Notes under the pieces: model-generated
Databases searched by the model: none
Seen by the model: only the letters and a program-made list of their open reading frames with translations
Told to the model about the DNA's origin: nothing
Program-made: the position numbers and the translations under genes
Origin: Clostridium sp. TW13
GTDB lineage: Bacteria > Bacillota > Clostridia > Clostridiales > Clostridiaceae
Assembly: GCF_024345225.1 (NCBI RefSeq)
Contig: NZ_BROD01000001.1
Coordinates: 2,056,362 to 2,120,361 of the forward strand
Reading direction: 5' to 3'
DNA length: 64,000 bases
Part shown: positions 8,430 to 17,241 of the stretch, piece after piece
Numbering within the stretch: position 1 is the stretch's first letter
Layout of the letters: every line of letters starts with the position of its first letter

Positions 8430-10334
8430 ATGGATTTTATTAAAGTTAGCGCTTGTTGTCCTATAACCAAAGTAGCTGATATAGATTTTAATTTAACTAA
8501 TATAAAAACCTGTATAGAAAATGCTATAAAGGAAGAATCAAAATGCATTGTTTTTCCTGAACTTGCAATTACCTCTTATACTTGTTCTGATCTTTTTACT
8601 CAAAGCTCACTACTAAAAAAATCAGAGAAGGCATTAGAGGATCTTTGTACTTTTTCTAAGGATAAAGATATATTAATTACTGTAGGTGCTCCACTTTTAT
8701 TAAGAAATTGTCTTTATAATTGTGCCTACGTAATTTTTGACGGAAAGTTGTTAGGTATAGTTCCTAAAAGCTACATTCCTAATTACACAGAATTCTATGA
8801 AAAACGTTGGTTCACTGAAGGAGTAAACATAACCAGTCAAGTTGTAAACTTATCTTTCCAAAAAGATATTCCTTTTGGCGTAGATTTAATTTTTTCTTAT
8901 GAGAATTTTAAATATGCAGTTGAAATTTGTGAAGATTTATGGGTTGCAATACCACCTAGCTCTTATTTAGCCTTAAATGGTGCAAATGTTATTGGAAACA
9001 CCTCTGCTTCTAACGAACTTGTAAGTAAAAGTGATTATAGAAGAGCTCTTGTGGCTAACCAAAGTGCAAGAACAATAACTTCCTATATCTACTCTTCCTG
9101 CGGTGTTTACGAATCTTCTACCGACGTACTATTTAGTGGTCACTTGCTTATAGGTGAAAATGGTGGAATTATAAAAGAAAATAACAGATTTCAAAGAGAA
9201 AATGAAGTTCTCACTACAGTAGTTGACTTATTTAAACTAGATGCAGAAAGATTAAAGAATTTAAGTTTTAGAGATTCTCAACATTTATTTAATAAAAATG
9301 TTCGTGAAATCAATTTTGAATTCAAAGAAACTTCTATTAATAATTTCAATAGATATATAAATCCTCATCCTTTCGTTCCTTCTAATGAGAAAGAAAGAGA
9401 AGAACGTTGCAAGGAAATATTCAACATACAATGTGCTGCCTTAGCAAAAAGATTTTCACATACCAAATCTCAAAAAGCTGTTATTGGTATCTCTGGTGGT
9501 TTAGATTCTACCCTTGCACTTTTAGTAATAGTTAAAACTTTTGATATGCTGAAAATGCCAAGAAAAAATATAGTTACTATAACTATGCCTGGTTTTGGAA
9601 CTACTGATAGAACATATAACAATGCAGTAACTCTATGTAAGGAACTTAATTGCGACTTAAGGGAAATCAACATTGTAGATGCTTGCCTTCAACATTTTAA
9701 AGATATTGGTCATGATAAAAATATTCATGATGTAACTTATGAGAATGTTCAAGCTAGAGAGAGAACCCAAATACTAATGGACTTAGCCAATAAGGAAGGC
9801 GGCTTATTAATTGGAACAGGTGATTTATCAGAACTTGCTTTAGGTTGGTGTACATATAATGGTGACCATATGAGTATGTATTCTGTAAACTGCTCAATTC
9901 CTAAGAGCCTTGTAAGATTCTTAGTTAGATATGTGGCAGATTATGAAACAGATAAGTTAACTTCTGAAACATTAATAGATATTTTAGAAACACCTGTAAG
10001 TCCTGAACTACTTCCAAAGGATGCTAATGGAGAAATTGCTCAAAAAACTGAAGATATAGTTGGTCCTTATGAACTACATGACTTCTTCCTATATCATTTT
10101 ATGCGTCATGGTTCTTCAAAGGAGAGATTATTCTTCCTTGCACAACAAGCATTTAAAGATGTTTACTCTAATGAGGAAATTTCAAAATGGCTTGATAAAT
10201 TTATAAGAAGATTCTTTACTCAACAGTTTAAGCGTTCTGCTCTTCCAGATGGTCCAAAGGTAGGTACTATCAGCCTTTCACCTCGTGGTGATTTAAGAAT
10301 GCCATCTGATGCTAGTTACGAGAGTTTTATATAA
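8430..10334 (+). CDS. nadE: Glutamine-dependent NAD+ synthetase
   Basis: Converts nicotinate adenine dinucleotide to NAD+ using glutamine and ATP, the last step of NAD synthesis, in the cytoplasm. The 634 residues contain an N-terminal nitrilase-type glutaminase domain (about 1-270) with Glu44 (FPEL), Lys113 (VPKSY) and Cys167 (EICEDLW), then an ammonia-dependent synthetase domain with the PP-loop GISGGLDSTLAL and SELALGWCTYNGDHM. An ATG at 8421 abuts the AAGGAG ribosome site with no spacing, so the ATG at 8430 is chosen. It is monocistronic, with a terminator at 10348. Confidence 0.95.
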   Translation: MDFIKVSACCPITKVADIDFNLTNIKTCIENAIKEESKCIVFPELAITSYTCSDLFTQSSLLKKSEKALEDLCTFSKDKDILITVGAPLLLRNCLYNCAYVIFDGKLLGIVPKSYIPNYTEFYEKRWFTEGVNITSQVVNLSFQKDIPFGVDLIFSYENFKYAVEICEDLWVAIPPSSYLALNGANVIGNTSASNELVSKSDYRRALVANQSARTITSYIYSSCGVYESSTDVLFSGHLLIGENGGIIKENNRFQRENEVLTTVVDLFKLDAERLKNLSFRDSQHLFNKNVREINFEFKETSINNFNRYINPHPFVPSNEKEREERCKEIFNIQCAALAKRFSHTKSQKAVIGISGGLDSTLALLVIVKTFDMLKMPRKNIVTITMPGFGTTDRTYNNAVTLCKELNCDLREINIVDACLQHFKDIGHDKNIHDVTYENVQARERTQILMDLANKEGGLLIGTGDLSELALGWCTYNGDHMSMYSVNCSIPKSLVRFLVRYVADYETDKLTSETLIDILETPVSPELLPKDANGEIAQKTEDIVGPYELHDFFLYHFMRHGSSKERLFFLAQQAFKDVYSNEEISKWLDKFIRRFFTQQFKRSALPDGPKVGTISLSPRGDLRMPSDASYESFI

Positions 10335-10340
10335 TCATCA

Positions 10341-10380
10341 AAATCAAAAACTGCTTATAGTCTCATCTATAAGCAGTTTC
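10341..10380. terminator. Terminator between nadE and yaaR
   Basis: AAACTGCTTATAG pairs with CTATAAGCAGTTT around a 6 nt loop. The T-rich exit is on the minus strand (TTTTTGATTTTGAT), so it best fits the yaaR transcript, but the convergent nadE transcript crosses the same hairpin. Confidence 0.75.
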
Positions 10381-10410
10381 CATTCTATATATAATTTATG
10401 TACAAATTTC

Positions 10411-10833
10411 TTATCTGTAAATGTCCACTATAAGTCCCTGTATTTCATCAACTGTAGCAGCAATGTTAAGATTTTCTTTTTCTTGATCTAACAATGATTG
10501 TGTCAACTCTTCTAACTTTGAATCAATAGTATCTACAGTAATAAAATATTGAGTCTGCCAAAAACTTACGTCCTTTTTTACAGAATACATATCTTCTAAA
10601 ATCATTCTCAAGTACTCTTTAATCATCTTTTTATAAGCAAATACATCTGCATAACATTTAGTTATAACCAACCTATTACCCTTCTTATTTATATCTTCTA
10701 ACATTTTCTTTAATTCTTCTTGAGACTTTCTCTGATGGGCTTGGTTAAAGCTTTGAGAAAAGTCCTTCTTTGTTTCCAGTTTTTTTCTATCTGTAGACAT
10801 TGTGGGTTTGCTCCCAACTCTACCTATCTCCAT
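10411..10833 (-). CDS. YaaR family (DUF327) protein
   Basis: A 140-residue charged, mainly helical cytoplasmic protein. The basic N-terminal tail (about 1-45) is followed by a helical bundle containing LVITKCYADVFAYKKMIKEY and ending DEIQGLIVDIYR, features of DUF327/YaaR. In Bacillus a YaaR-type protein lies in the dnaX-holB region, but here no such neighbours are seen. The function is unknown. GTGAGGATG lies before the ATG. The upstream region carries a copy of the 74 bp palindrome starting 17 bp from the start codon, so its promoter is probably beyond that element. Confidence 0.85.
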   Translation of the reverse strand: MEIGRVGSKPTMSTDRKKLETKKDFSQSFNQAHQRKSQEELKKMLEDINKKGNRLVITKCYADVFAYKKMIKEYLRMILEDMYSVKKDVSFWQTQYFITVDTIDSKLEELTQSLLDQEKENLNIAATVDEIQGLIVDIYR

Positions 10834-10849
10834 ATAATCACATCCTCAC

Positions 10850-10923
10850 TTAGGCATCTGAAAATAAATAAAAAGTCCAATTACAATCCCCTATGAACTT
10901 ACTTATTTTTAAAGGTGTCTTAA
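10850..10923. repeat. 74 bp dispersed imperfect palindrome, copy 2
   Basis: TTAGGCATCTGAAAATAAAT at the left and the reverse of the right end, TTAAGACACCTTTAAAAATA, pair imperfectly. It contains AAAAAGTCC like the other copies. It sits just upstream of yaaR (start 10833). Confidence 0.65.
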
Positions 10924-11141
10924 ATAAATTATATCAAATTTTTTTAAATAGAAAAGCTATTTATATAAATTCTTTTTTAACACACATAATAATTCAGCAT
11001 TTATTATATGTTTTATAAACTTAAAACTGTATTTGGAATTTTACTATGCCTTATCCCACTAATTATTAATGAAGTTTTAATGCTAATATTTAAGCACACA
11101 ATTTATAGATATAGTCAAACAAACTAATTGTTGCAAATTTC

Positions 11142-11413
11142 ATCCGATAGCTAGCATCCGTAGCACTCCAACTTTATATGAAACTCCTCTTCCTAAAGTC
11201 AGATGAGTACTCACAGAGTAAGCGACCATCATCAAATCATAGATTTGAGATATCTGCTTAACCGATTAACACTAAATCATAGATTTAGGTTTTCTGCTTA
11301 AGTTGGAGATAACGGCTGCACGCTCCTGGACGAGGTACCCCTTGAGGGTGTAAGTTCAACTAAGATTCAGATGGGGATTAAACCCCACCTGAATCAAGTT
11401 TCACTTGATAAAC
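11142..11413. repeat. Structured intergenic repeat, copy A (about 270 bp)
   Basis: Near-identical to 55231-55524. It opens with ATCCGATAGCTAGCATCCGT, contains two AAATCATAGATTT mini-hairpins, the block GGAGATAACGGCTGCACGCT, and GAGGTACCCCTTGAGGGT, and ends TTCACTTGATA. This copy also has a strong hairpin (GATTCAGATGGGG/CCCCACCTGAATC) and ATCAAG/CTTGAT near its right end. No ORF is convincing. The dense self-complementarity suggests a structured RNA or a non-autonomous mobile element; neither is proven. Bases 10924-11141 before it are plain AT-rich sequence with no gene seen. Confidence 0.8.
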
Positions 11414-11416
11414 TAA

Positions 11417-11460
11417 AATGAAAAAACATTGAGATCTGTTTAATTTACACATCTCAATGC
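11417..11460 (-). terminator. Terminator of the metallophosphoesterase gene
   Basis: Read on the minus strand, GCATTGAGAT and ATCTCAATG form the stem, followed by TTTTTTCATTTT, 7 nt after the stop codon. Confidence 0.8.
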
Positions 11461-11467
11461 TTATACA

Positions 11468-12847
11468 TTATGCTTCTATCCATCTATCATTAAAACATTC
11501 ATTTACCATTTCTTCATCTGCTAATTCTTTTTCAAGCAAATCTCTTATATACCATTCATGGTATATTACATTATTATTATTTTTTAAAGCAATATAGCCT
11601 GAACCTCTTTGCAAGTAATCAGAACTTGTTACTCTATAAACCTTATTTTCTTCAAGACTACTTCCGTTAATAATAATATCTTGAATTTTTCTTTTTCTAT
11701 ATAAAATTTTTACATTGTTTGAAACATGCAATTTACCAACATACTTGCCTCTAAAACCTGGTCCCCTTCCATCACTTAATAACACTTGGTCATCAAAGGA
11801 AGCTTCAAGTGCTGCCTTTAGATATCTTCCCTCAATCTCAAAGTATGTTGGATTTAAAGGCGATGGAGCAGCTTGAAGGAATTTAAGTTTAGTCATTTTG
11901 CCCTTTTTAAATCCTCCGTTTAAAATCCCGCTATTAATTATACCAAGATCGCACTCATACATTTTGTATAATCCATCTGCTAGCAGGTTTGTTATTGGGT
12001 TTTCTTCCATAACATCATGCCATAAAGTCTTGTCCAGCTTGTATAAAGGTTCTGAAAGATTCTCTATTGCTATTTCCTTATCCCTTTTAAGAATATCTGT
12101 TATATCTTCGTTCATGTCAAATGTTTCAACCTTTATGTTTTCCCCATCTATTAACTTAACTTTATTTTCGTCTATATCTATATTAAGTACTCCAAGATGC
12201 TCCCCAAATTGTCCTGAGGTATGAATTATTGTACCATTAATTACTTCTGGTGATTCCATTAATATATGAAAATGTCCACCTATAATAACATCTACCTCTT
12301 CTATGGAATTGGCTATTTCTTTATCCTTATCCATTCCAAGGTGAGACAAGAATATACAAACATCATAAAAACCTTTATTTTTATCTATTTCTTGTCTTAT
12401 AGCTTCAATATCATCTATTATTTCAAGACCACATAAAGCACTAAATTCCCCAATGTTTGGTGAAGCCCCTATTATTAAAAATCTAATATTATTTTTTTCA
12501 ATTATTAAGCTTTTTTTTACTCCAGGTATATCTCCACCTTCTAGCATATTCATATTGCTTGTGATAAACTTAACTCTTCCATCCGTAGCCATATTTACTA
12601 GCTTATCTACACCGCCAAAAGTTTCATTGTTTCCAATTGATATAGCATCACATTTTGCGGCTTCAAGTAAGTCTACTGCTGCTATTCCATTAGTTCCTTG
12701 TAATTCTACTCGCTTAAAGTCTGCGAAATCACCTGCATCCAATATTATTGTGTTCTCATCTTTTAATTCATTAATTTTAGTGACTATTTTCGCAAAGTTT
12801 TCAAAGTTACTATGAATATCATTTGTATGAAGTATTTTAAATCTCAT
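11468..12847 (-). CDS. YunD-like bifunctional metallophosphatase/5'-nucleotidase family protein
   Basis: A 459-residue protein with an N-terminal calcineurin-like phosphoesterase domain (HTNDIHS at 8-14, LDAGDF, IGNNE, FLSHLG, GGHFH) and a C-terminal 5'-nucleotidase domain (about 265-459, including LADGLYKMY and YRVTSSDYLQRGSG). It has no signal peptide, so it is cytoplasmic, unlike UshA. The family GNHE motif reads GNNE, so the His of the UshA catalytic dyad is replaced, as in Bacillus YunD. Nucleotide or other phosphoester hydrolysis is inferred. GGGGGAGA precedes the ATG. It is a single gene with its own terminator. Confidence 0.85.
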   Translation of the reverse strand: MRFKILHTNDIHSNFENFAKIVTKINELKDENTIILDAGDFADFKRVELQGTNGIAAVDLLEAAKCDAISIGNNETFGGVDKLVNMATDGRVKFITSNMNMLEGGDIPGVKKSLIIEKNNIRFLIIGASPNIGEFSALCGLEIIDDIEAIRQEIDKNKGFYDVCIFLSHLGMDKDKEIANSIEEVDVIIGGHFHILMESPEVINGTIIHTSGQFGEHLGVLNIDIDENKVKLIDGENIKVETFDMNEDITDILKRDKEIAIENLSEPLYKLDKTLWHDVMEENPITNLLADGLYKMYECDLGIINSGILNGGFKKGKMTKLKFLQAAPSPLNPTYFEIEGRYLKAALEASFDDQVLLSDGRGPGFRGKYVGKLHVSNNVKILYRKRKIQDIIINGSSLEENKVYRVTSSDYLQRGSGYIALKNNNNVIYHEWYIRDLLEKELADEEMVNECFNDRWIEA

Positions 12848-12934
12848 TCCATCTCCCCCAATCTATTTTGTTCAATTTTAATATTTATCTCATTATCTGT
12901 CAAATAAGGTTTAACATTAGTTAATCTGATTTTA

Positions 12935-13008
12935 TTAAGTATCTGAAAATAAATAGCAAGTCCAAATAGACCAGAATATGGACTTACTTATTCTTTAAAT
13001 AAACTTAA
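12935..13008. repeat. 74 bp dispersed imperfect palindrome, copy 3
   Basis: The clearest copy: TTAAGTATCTGAAAATAAAT at the left and, in reverse from the right, TTAAGTTTATTTAAAGAATA, with AAGTCC/GGACTT pairing inside. The right end overlaps the stop codon (13005-13007) of the ABC permease gene, so it may also act as the 3' hairpin of that operon. Confidence 0.7.
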
Positions 13009-13787
13009 GATCCTGTGGATTTGTAATGACGTACTCCTATATACCATAAAATTTTGCTTGGTATTGCAAATAGGAACACTAATAATGGAGACAGCATATA
13101 AAATACTTCATTTCCACCACATTTATCTATTAAAAATAGAAATGGATAGTAATTTACAAAAGCTAAAGGTACTATATAAGTAAAAAATTTGAGCACCCAA
13201 TTTTTATAAATATCCAAAGGATACGCTGCTATCTCTCTACCGCCATCCGTGAAAATATTCATAAATTCTAATCCCTCAATTGTAAAAAAGCAAAATGATG
13301 CATAAATTTTAAATAGACAGAAAAATAAATATGTTCCTGCAGCTATCATAAGAAATAAGGTTACTATCTTTCCAAAATTCCATTTAATATTGCAAGTTAT
13401 TATTGCATAAATCAATATAAATATAGCTTGTATCAATCTTCCCATTCTAGTGAGTTCTATCCTAGATCCCAACACTTGCAAAATTTCACTTCTAGGTCTT
13501 ACCATTATCCTATCAAATTCACCATTTGATATTATTTTTGAAAAGCTATCAAAGCCTCTTCCAAAACACTCTCCTAAAGAAAAGGACATACATATTGTAC
13601 TAAAACATAACAACACTTGATTAAAGGTATAACCCTTTATTCCTCCAAATCTATCAAATAAACAATACATTGCTATAAAAGAAAAACAAGTAGTAAGTGC
13701 TTGTCCTATCATGGTAAGAAAAAATGAAGTCTTATATTCCATCATACTTCTAACATGAACAGATAAATATTTTAAATATAATCTCAT
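13005..13787 (-). CDS. ABC-2 type exporter permease (COG3694-like)
   Basis: A 260-residue inner-membrane permease with about six hydrophobic helices, belonging to the ABC-2 family-6 membrane group. The N-terminus MRLYLKYLSVHVRSMMEYKTSFF and the central FGRGFDSFSKIISNGEFDRIMVRPRS segment are characteristic of this paired permease type. It lies 3 nt after the preceding permease gene, with AAGGAGG inside that gene's end. It forms an exporter with the next two upstream genes. The cargo is unknown; relatives are annotated for drug or antibiotic export without firm evidence. Confidence 0.88.
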   Translation of the reverse strand: MRLYLKYLSVHVRSMMEYKTSFFLTMIGQALTTCFSFIAMYCLFDRFGGIKGYTFNQVLLCFSTICMSFSLGECFGRGFDSFSKIISNGEFDRIMVRPRSEILQVLGSRIELTRMGRLIQAIFILIYAIITCNIKWNFGKIVTLFLMIAAGTYLFFCLFKIYASFCFFTIEGLEFMNIFTDGGREIAAYPLDIYKNWVLKFFTYIVPLAFVNYYPFLFLIDKCGGNEVFYMLSPLLVFLFAIPSKILWYIGVRHYKSTGS

Positions 13788-13790
13788 TTT

Positions 13791-14594
13791 CTAACCTCCT
13801 TGTACCACTACATTTTTTAGTGCTCTTGTCATCATTAACTTACCAAGAACAACTAATATAACTGCCCAAAAAGCTTGAATACCTACTGAAATATACGCAT
13901 CTTTGCCAGATAAATTTCCGCTATAAATTCTAAAAGGCATATTCTGCATGGAAGCAAATGGGGTTAGATTTACATATTTAGTAAGCCAATCTGGTAACAA
14001 TGGTAACGGAATTAAGCCACCAGCAAAAAAATCTGCAATCATAACAAATACCATTCTTACGCCCATAGGAGATACTGTATAAAAGGTACAAATGTATATA
14101 AACATTGTATAGCCAACTACCACTAGGAGTGCTAATACCATAGATATGATAAATAGTAGAAACTCTTCCAAAGAATTAGGTATATAAAATTTATATGGTT
14201 TAGGTAAAAGAAAAGCTATTAACAAAATTGGTCCAAACCTCAATAATGCCTTAGAAAGTCTATTGGCACAACTTTTTGAGAACCAAGTATTATATAAATC
14301 CATTGGTCTGCAAAGTTCATAAGCTACATTCCCTGATGAAACTAAGTCAAAAATATCATTATCTAAAAACCAAGTCATGAAAAGTGCTAAGAAGGCTTGT
14401 TGCAACCAAATGTAGGATGCTAGTTGAGAAAACTCCATGGGAGCTTTAGAGGGATTGCTTTTATAAAAGGTTTCATAAAGCATAATATACATGAATCCCC
14501 AAGCTAATTGTGTAGCTATGCCTGCATAAGCTGCGGCTCTATACTGCAATCCATTAATAAATCTAATCTTAAAAAATGAGAAGTACGCTTTCAT
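13791..14594 (-). CDS. ABC-2 type exporter permease (COG4587-like)
   Basis: The second permease, 267 residues and about six helices, starting MKAYFSFFKIRFINGLQYRAAAYAG. It contains the SSGNVAYELCRPMDLYNTWFS loop, which parallels the FDRIMVRPRS loop of its partner, so the two probably form a heterodimer. Its ATG overlaps the ATPase stop (ATGA overlap at 14591-14594), giving translational coupling in the order ATPase, permease, permease. Confidence 0.88.
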   Translation of the reverse strand: MKAYFSFFKIRFINGLQYRAAAYAGIATQLAWGFMYIMLYETFYKSNPSKAPMEFSQLASYIWLQQAFLALFMTWFLDNDIFDLVSSGNVAYELCRPMDLYNTWFSKSCANRLSKALLRFGPILLIAFLLPKPYKFYIPNSLEEFLLFIISMVLALLVVVGYTMFIYICTFYTVSPMGVRMVFVMIADFFAGGLIPLPLLPDWLTKYVNLTPFASMQNMPFRIYSGNLSGKDAYISVGIQAFWAVILVVLGKLMMTRALKNVVVQGG

Positions 14595-15565
14595 ATTTTG
14601 TACTCCTTGTACAATCCTACTACTACATCTTCTGTACTAACTGAATCTAAAGAAAAATCCCGTAAGTCCACCATATCAGCAATATTGCTTATGGCTTTTG
14701 ACGTAGAAATAATCTCTGTATCTATTGAAAGAGCTGCCCTTCCTGATTGCTTACTTAAAATACGTAATCCTTGTGGCAAGTCTTTAAGTTCTCCTGAATA
14801 CTCTAAACTCATAGTTCTTTCCTTACTAAAATTCTGTTTTAAATCTTCCAAATTTCCATCTAGAAGAACCTTTCCTTTTCCTATAAGTACTATTCTTTTA
14901 GTCAATGCTTCAATATCTTGGGTATCATGAGTTGTTAGGATTACAGTGGTTTTATTTTCTTTATTGATAGTTTTTATAAATTCTCTCACTGCAATTTTAG
15001 AAACGGCATCAAGGCCTATGGTTGGCTCATCTAGAAATAATATTTTAGGACTATGTAATAAGGCTGCAGCTATTTCGCATCTCATACGTTGTCCAAGACT
15101 TAACTGCCTAGTTGGCATTTTAATAAGTTCCTCAATGTCAAGCAAATCTGTTAACATCATCAAGTTATCTTTATATTTCTTATCTGGTATCTTGTATATT
15201 TCTTTAAGTAATTCATAAGAGTCTCCCACGGCAACATCCCACCAAAGTTGACTTCTCTGTCCAAAGACTACTCCTATATCTTTCACATGGCTAACTCTGT
15301 CCTGCCATGGAACTTTGTCATTAATTAAGCATTTTCCTTTGTCTGGATATAAAATGCCACTCATTATTTTTATGGTTGTGCTTTTACCTGCACCATTGGG
15401 ACCAATATATCCAACCATTTCTCCATCAGCTATTTTAAAGGATATATTATCTAGCGCTTTAACCATATCATACTCCCTTTTAAATAACGACTTTACAGCT
15501 TTGCCTAAACCGGCATTCCTCTTGTGGACTTTAAAAGTCTTACATACGTTTTCAAGTTCAATCAT
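14591..15565 (-). CDS. ABC exporter ATP-binding protein (COG4586-like)
   Basis: A 324-residue ATPase. Walker A GPNGAGKST is at about residues 57-65, signature LSLGQRMRCE, Walker B KILFLDEPTIGLD, and switch histidine LTTHD. An N-terminal extension (KTFKVHKRNAGLGKAVKSLF) with the motif VFGQRSQLWWD is typical of the COG4586 group that pairs with two COG4587/COG3694 permeases, and a C-terminal extension of about 90 residues follows the core. AGGGGTGA precedes the ATG. It is the first gene of the three-gene exporter operon; the substrate is unknown. Confidence 0.92.
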   Translation of the reverse strand: MIELENVCKTFKVHKRNAGLGKAVKSLFKREYDMVKALDNISFKIADGEMVGYIGPNGAGKSTTIKIMSGILYPDKGKCLINDKVPWQDRVSHVKDIGVVFGQRSQLWWDVAVGDSYELLKEIYKIPDKKYKDNLMMLTDLLDIEELIKMPTRQLSLGQRMRCEIAAALLHSPKILFLDEPTIGLDAVSKIAVREFIKTINKENKTTVILTTHDTQDIEALTKRIVLIGKGKVLLDGNLEDLKQNFSKERTMSLEYSGELKDLPQGLRILSKQSGRAALSIDTEIISTSKAISNIADMVDLRDFSLDSVSTEDVVVGLYKEYKI

Positions 15566-15631
15566 AATTTCACCCCTAACTTATTATATTTTTGCAACAG
15601 GTTTACATTTTACTACTAAATTTCCATATAG

Positions 15632-16129
15632 TCAATATTTTTTACTTAAGCTCACATAGTAGTCAGCAGATTCTCTGTTACTTAATATTTCTTCTGAAGT
15701 CAGTTGTCGTTTGACCTTTGCCGGAGACCCCATAATCAAAGAGTTTTCAGGTATAACTTTATTTTGAGTAACTAAAGCTCCTGCTCCTATAATAGAGTTT
15801 TTCTTTATAACTGCCCCATTTAATATTATGGCTCCCATACCAATCAAACAATTATCTTCTATGACACATCCATGAATTATAGCCCCATGACCTATAGTAA
15901 CATTATCACCTATTCTTACTTCATCCTCTTGATCCATATGTATAACACAATTATCTTGTATATTAGAATTTTCTCCAATAATTATATTACTTGAATCTCC
16001 TCTTAGAACTGCATTAAACCAAACGCTAGAATTCTTTCCAATAGTAACATTACCTATAATTGTAGCATTATTAGCAACATATACTGTTTCATGTATATTA
16101 GGCGCCTTCTCTTCAAAATTTATTATCAT
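15632..16129 (-). CDS. Gamma-carbonic anhydrase family protein (left-handed beta-helix)
   Basis: A 165-residue hexapeptide-repeat protein. Repeats of the type (I/V)GxNxx run from about residue 15 to 135. Metal-ligand histidines of the gamma-CA family are visible in NCVIHMDQ and TIGHGAIIHGCVI, and LIGMGAIILNGAVI is the family signature. It resembles YrdA/PaaY-like proteins, some active as carbonic anhydrases, many of unknown activity. GGGAGGAG precedes the ATG. It is divergent from the gene at 16205, and 66 bp upstream of the ABC exporter operon it may be read into. Confidence 0.88.
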   Translation of the reverse strand: MIINFEEKAPNIHETVYVANNATIIGNVTIGKNSSVWFNAVLRGDSSNIIIGENSNIQDNCVIHMDQEDEVRIGDNVTIGHGAIIHGCVIEDNCLIGMGAIILNGAVIKKNSIIGAGALVTQNKVIPENSLIMGSPAKVKRQLTSEEILSNRESADYYVSLSKKY

Positions 16130-16204
16130 TTTTTTCTCCTCCCTGGTAAGTTTTTATGTTATTAGTAATATTATAAATTATAGCAATATTTTTAGGATAG
16201 TAAT

Positions 16205-17209
16205 ATGACCTTAGACTTTAATAGTAATTTTCTAGATGAAAAATCTGATAGCTATAAATATTATGTTGGAATACCTAATTTTGAATTATCTAATATTGAA
16301 GAATTGTCTCCAATATTAAAAAAATTTTTACGAAGTAATTTAAAATTCTTAGGTATTTGCCAATCTAATTTTAATTTATCCAAATTTAAATTTTCTAATG
16401 AAAAAAAATCATCCATATTAAGTTTACTTAAAGAATACTTAAACAATATAAGTAAAAAATTAGATTATCCCTGTTTTTTTTCTTGTAATATCTCAGCTAA
16501 TCCATTGGGCTATTTTAATTTTTTTGATTGTAACTTTATTTATAAAGGCTGTATAAAAAACCTAGCAGATTTAATAAATTGGTTGGATTATGACAAGACG
16601 ACTTTTATTTGTATAAAAAAACCTCATACAGGTATTCTAAATCTGCCATTAGATAACTCTCTAAAGGAAAAGTTTAGATTAATTGAAATATCAAATTATA
16701 GCTACGATTTAAGTTTTTCTAGTTATGAACACATATACTTTCATATGCTAGACAAAGGATGGAAGTTAGGTGCAATTAGTTCTTTTAGCCTTCAAAGCTC
16801 ATCAGAACAAAAACAATGGCATACAGGCATAATCACAAAAGATATATACTCAAACTTACTTATAGAATCATTAAAAGCCAGATTAAGTTATGCAACTATC
16901 TCAAAAACTTTAAAGTTATTTTTTTCCATAAATTTCACCCCTATGGGAAAAACTTTGACTGCTCAAGAAGATGATTTATTATCATTTTATATTTTTGTTG
17001 AAGATTCAGAAAATAAAATAACTGGGGTAGATATAATTTCTAAAGGCGGTAACATTATAAAATCACTAAATACTGTTCCATTAAAATGTATACGGTATGT
17101 TTTCAAAAGACAACTTTATTATAATGAACAATGGTTTTTAATCAGAGTAGTTAGTAATAATACAGTTTTATCCATAAGTTCACCTGTATTTATAGAAAAA
17201 AAGAAGTAG
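16205..17209 (+). CDS. Degenerate CehA/PHP-like protein of unknown function
   Basis: A 334-residue cytoplasmic protein with no clear database family from reading alone. The C-terminal half follows the plan of CehA/McbA-type PHP metallohydrolases: FHMLDKGWKLGAISS, WHTGIITKDIYSNLLIESLKARLSYAT, LFFSINFTPMG, and the terminal WFLIRVVSNNTVLSISSPVF. At positions where the family has metal-binding His/Asp (GDLHxHT, TDH, QDNH), this protein reads GIPNFEL (22-28), ICQSN (51-55) and SFSLQSS, so the metal site appears lost. It may be a non-catalytic binding protein. Start at ATG 16205 with AGGATAG; the stop lies inside the following terminator. Confidence 0.6.
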   Translation: MTLDFNSNFLDEKSDSYKYYVGIPNFELSNIEELSPILKKFLRSNLKFLGICQSNFNLSKFKFSNEKKSSILSLLKEYLNNISKKLDYPCFFSCNISANPLGYFNFFDCNFIYKGCIKNLADLINWLDYDKTTFICIKKPHTGILNLPLDNSLKEKFRLIEISNYSYDLSFSSYEHIYFHMLDKGWKLGAISSFSLQSSSEQKQWHTGIITKDIYSNLLIESLKARLSYATISKTLKLFFSINFTPMGKTLTAQEDDLLSFYIFVEDSENKITGVDIISKGGNIIKSLNTVPLKCIRYVFKRQLYYNEQWFLIRVVSNNTVLSISSPVFIEKKK

Positions 17210-17241
17210 AGTCCTCTAATTAGACTCTACTTCTTTTTTTC
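17195..17241. terminator. Bidirectional terminator containing both stop codons
   Basis: AAAAAGAAGTAGAGTC pairs with GACTCTACTTCTTTTT around an 8 nt loop, with A and T runs on the two sides. The TAG of the plus-strand gene and the TAG of the minus-strand gene both lie in the stem. Confidence 0.9.

Noticed and set aside
10924-11141. Small gene or RNA between yaaR and the structured repeat.
   Set aside because: No frame with a ribosome site, promoter-terminator pair or strong hairpin was found.
11142-11413. Structured repeat as a group I intron or group II domain V.
   Set aside because: GTTCAACTAAGA recalls a group I R element, but no matching P, Q, S or domain V sequence was found, and it lies outside any gene.
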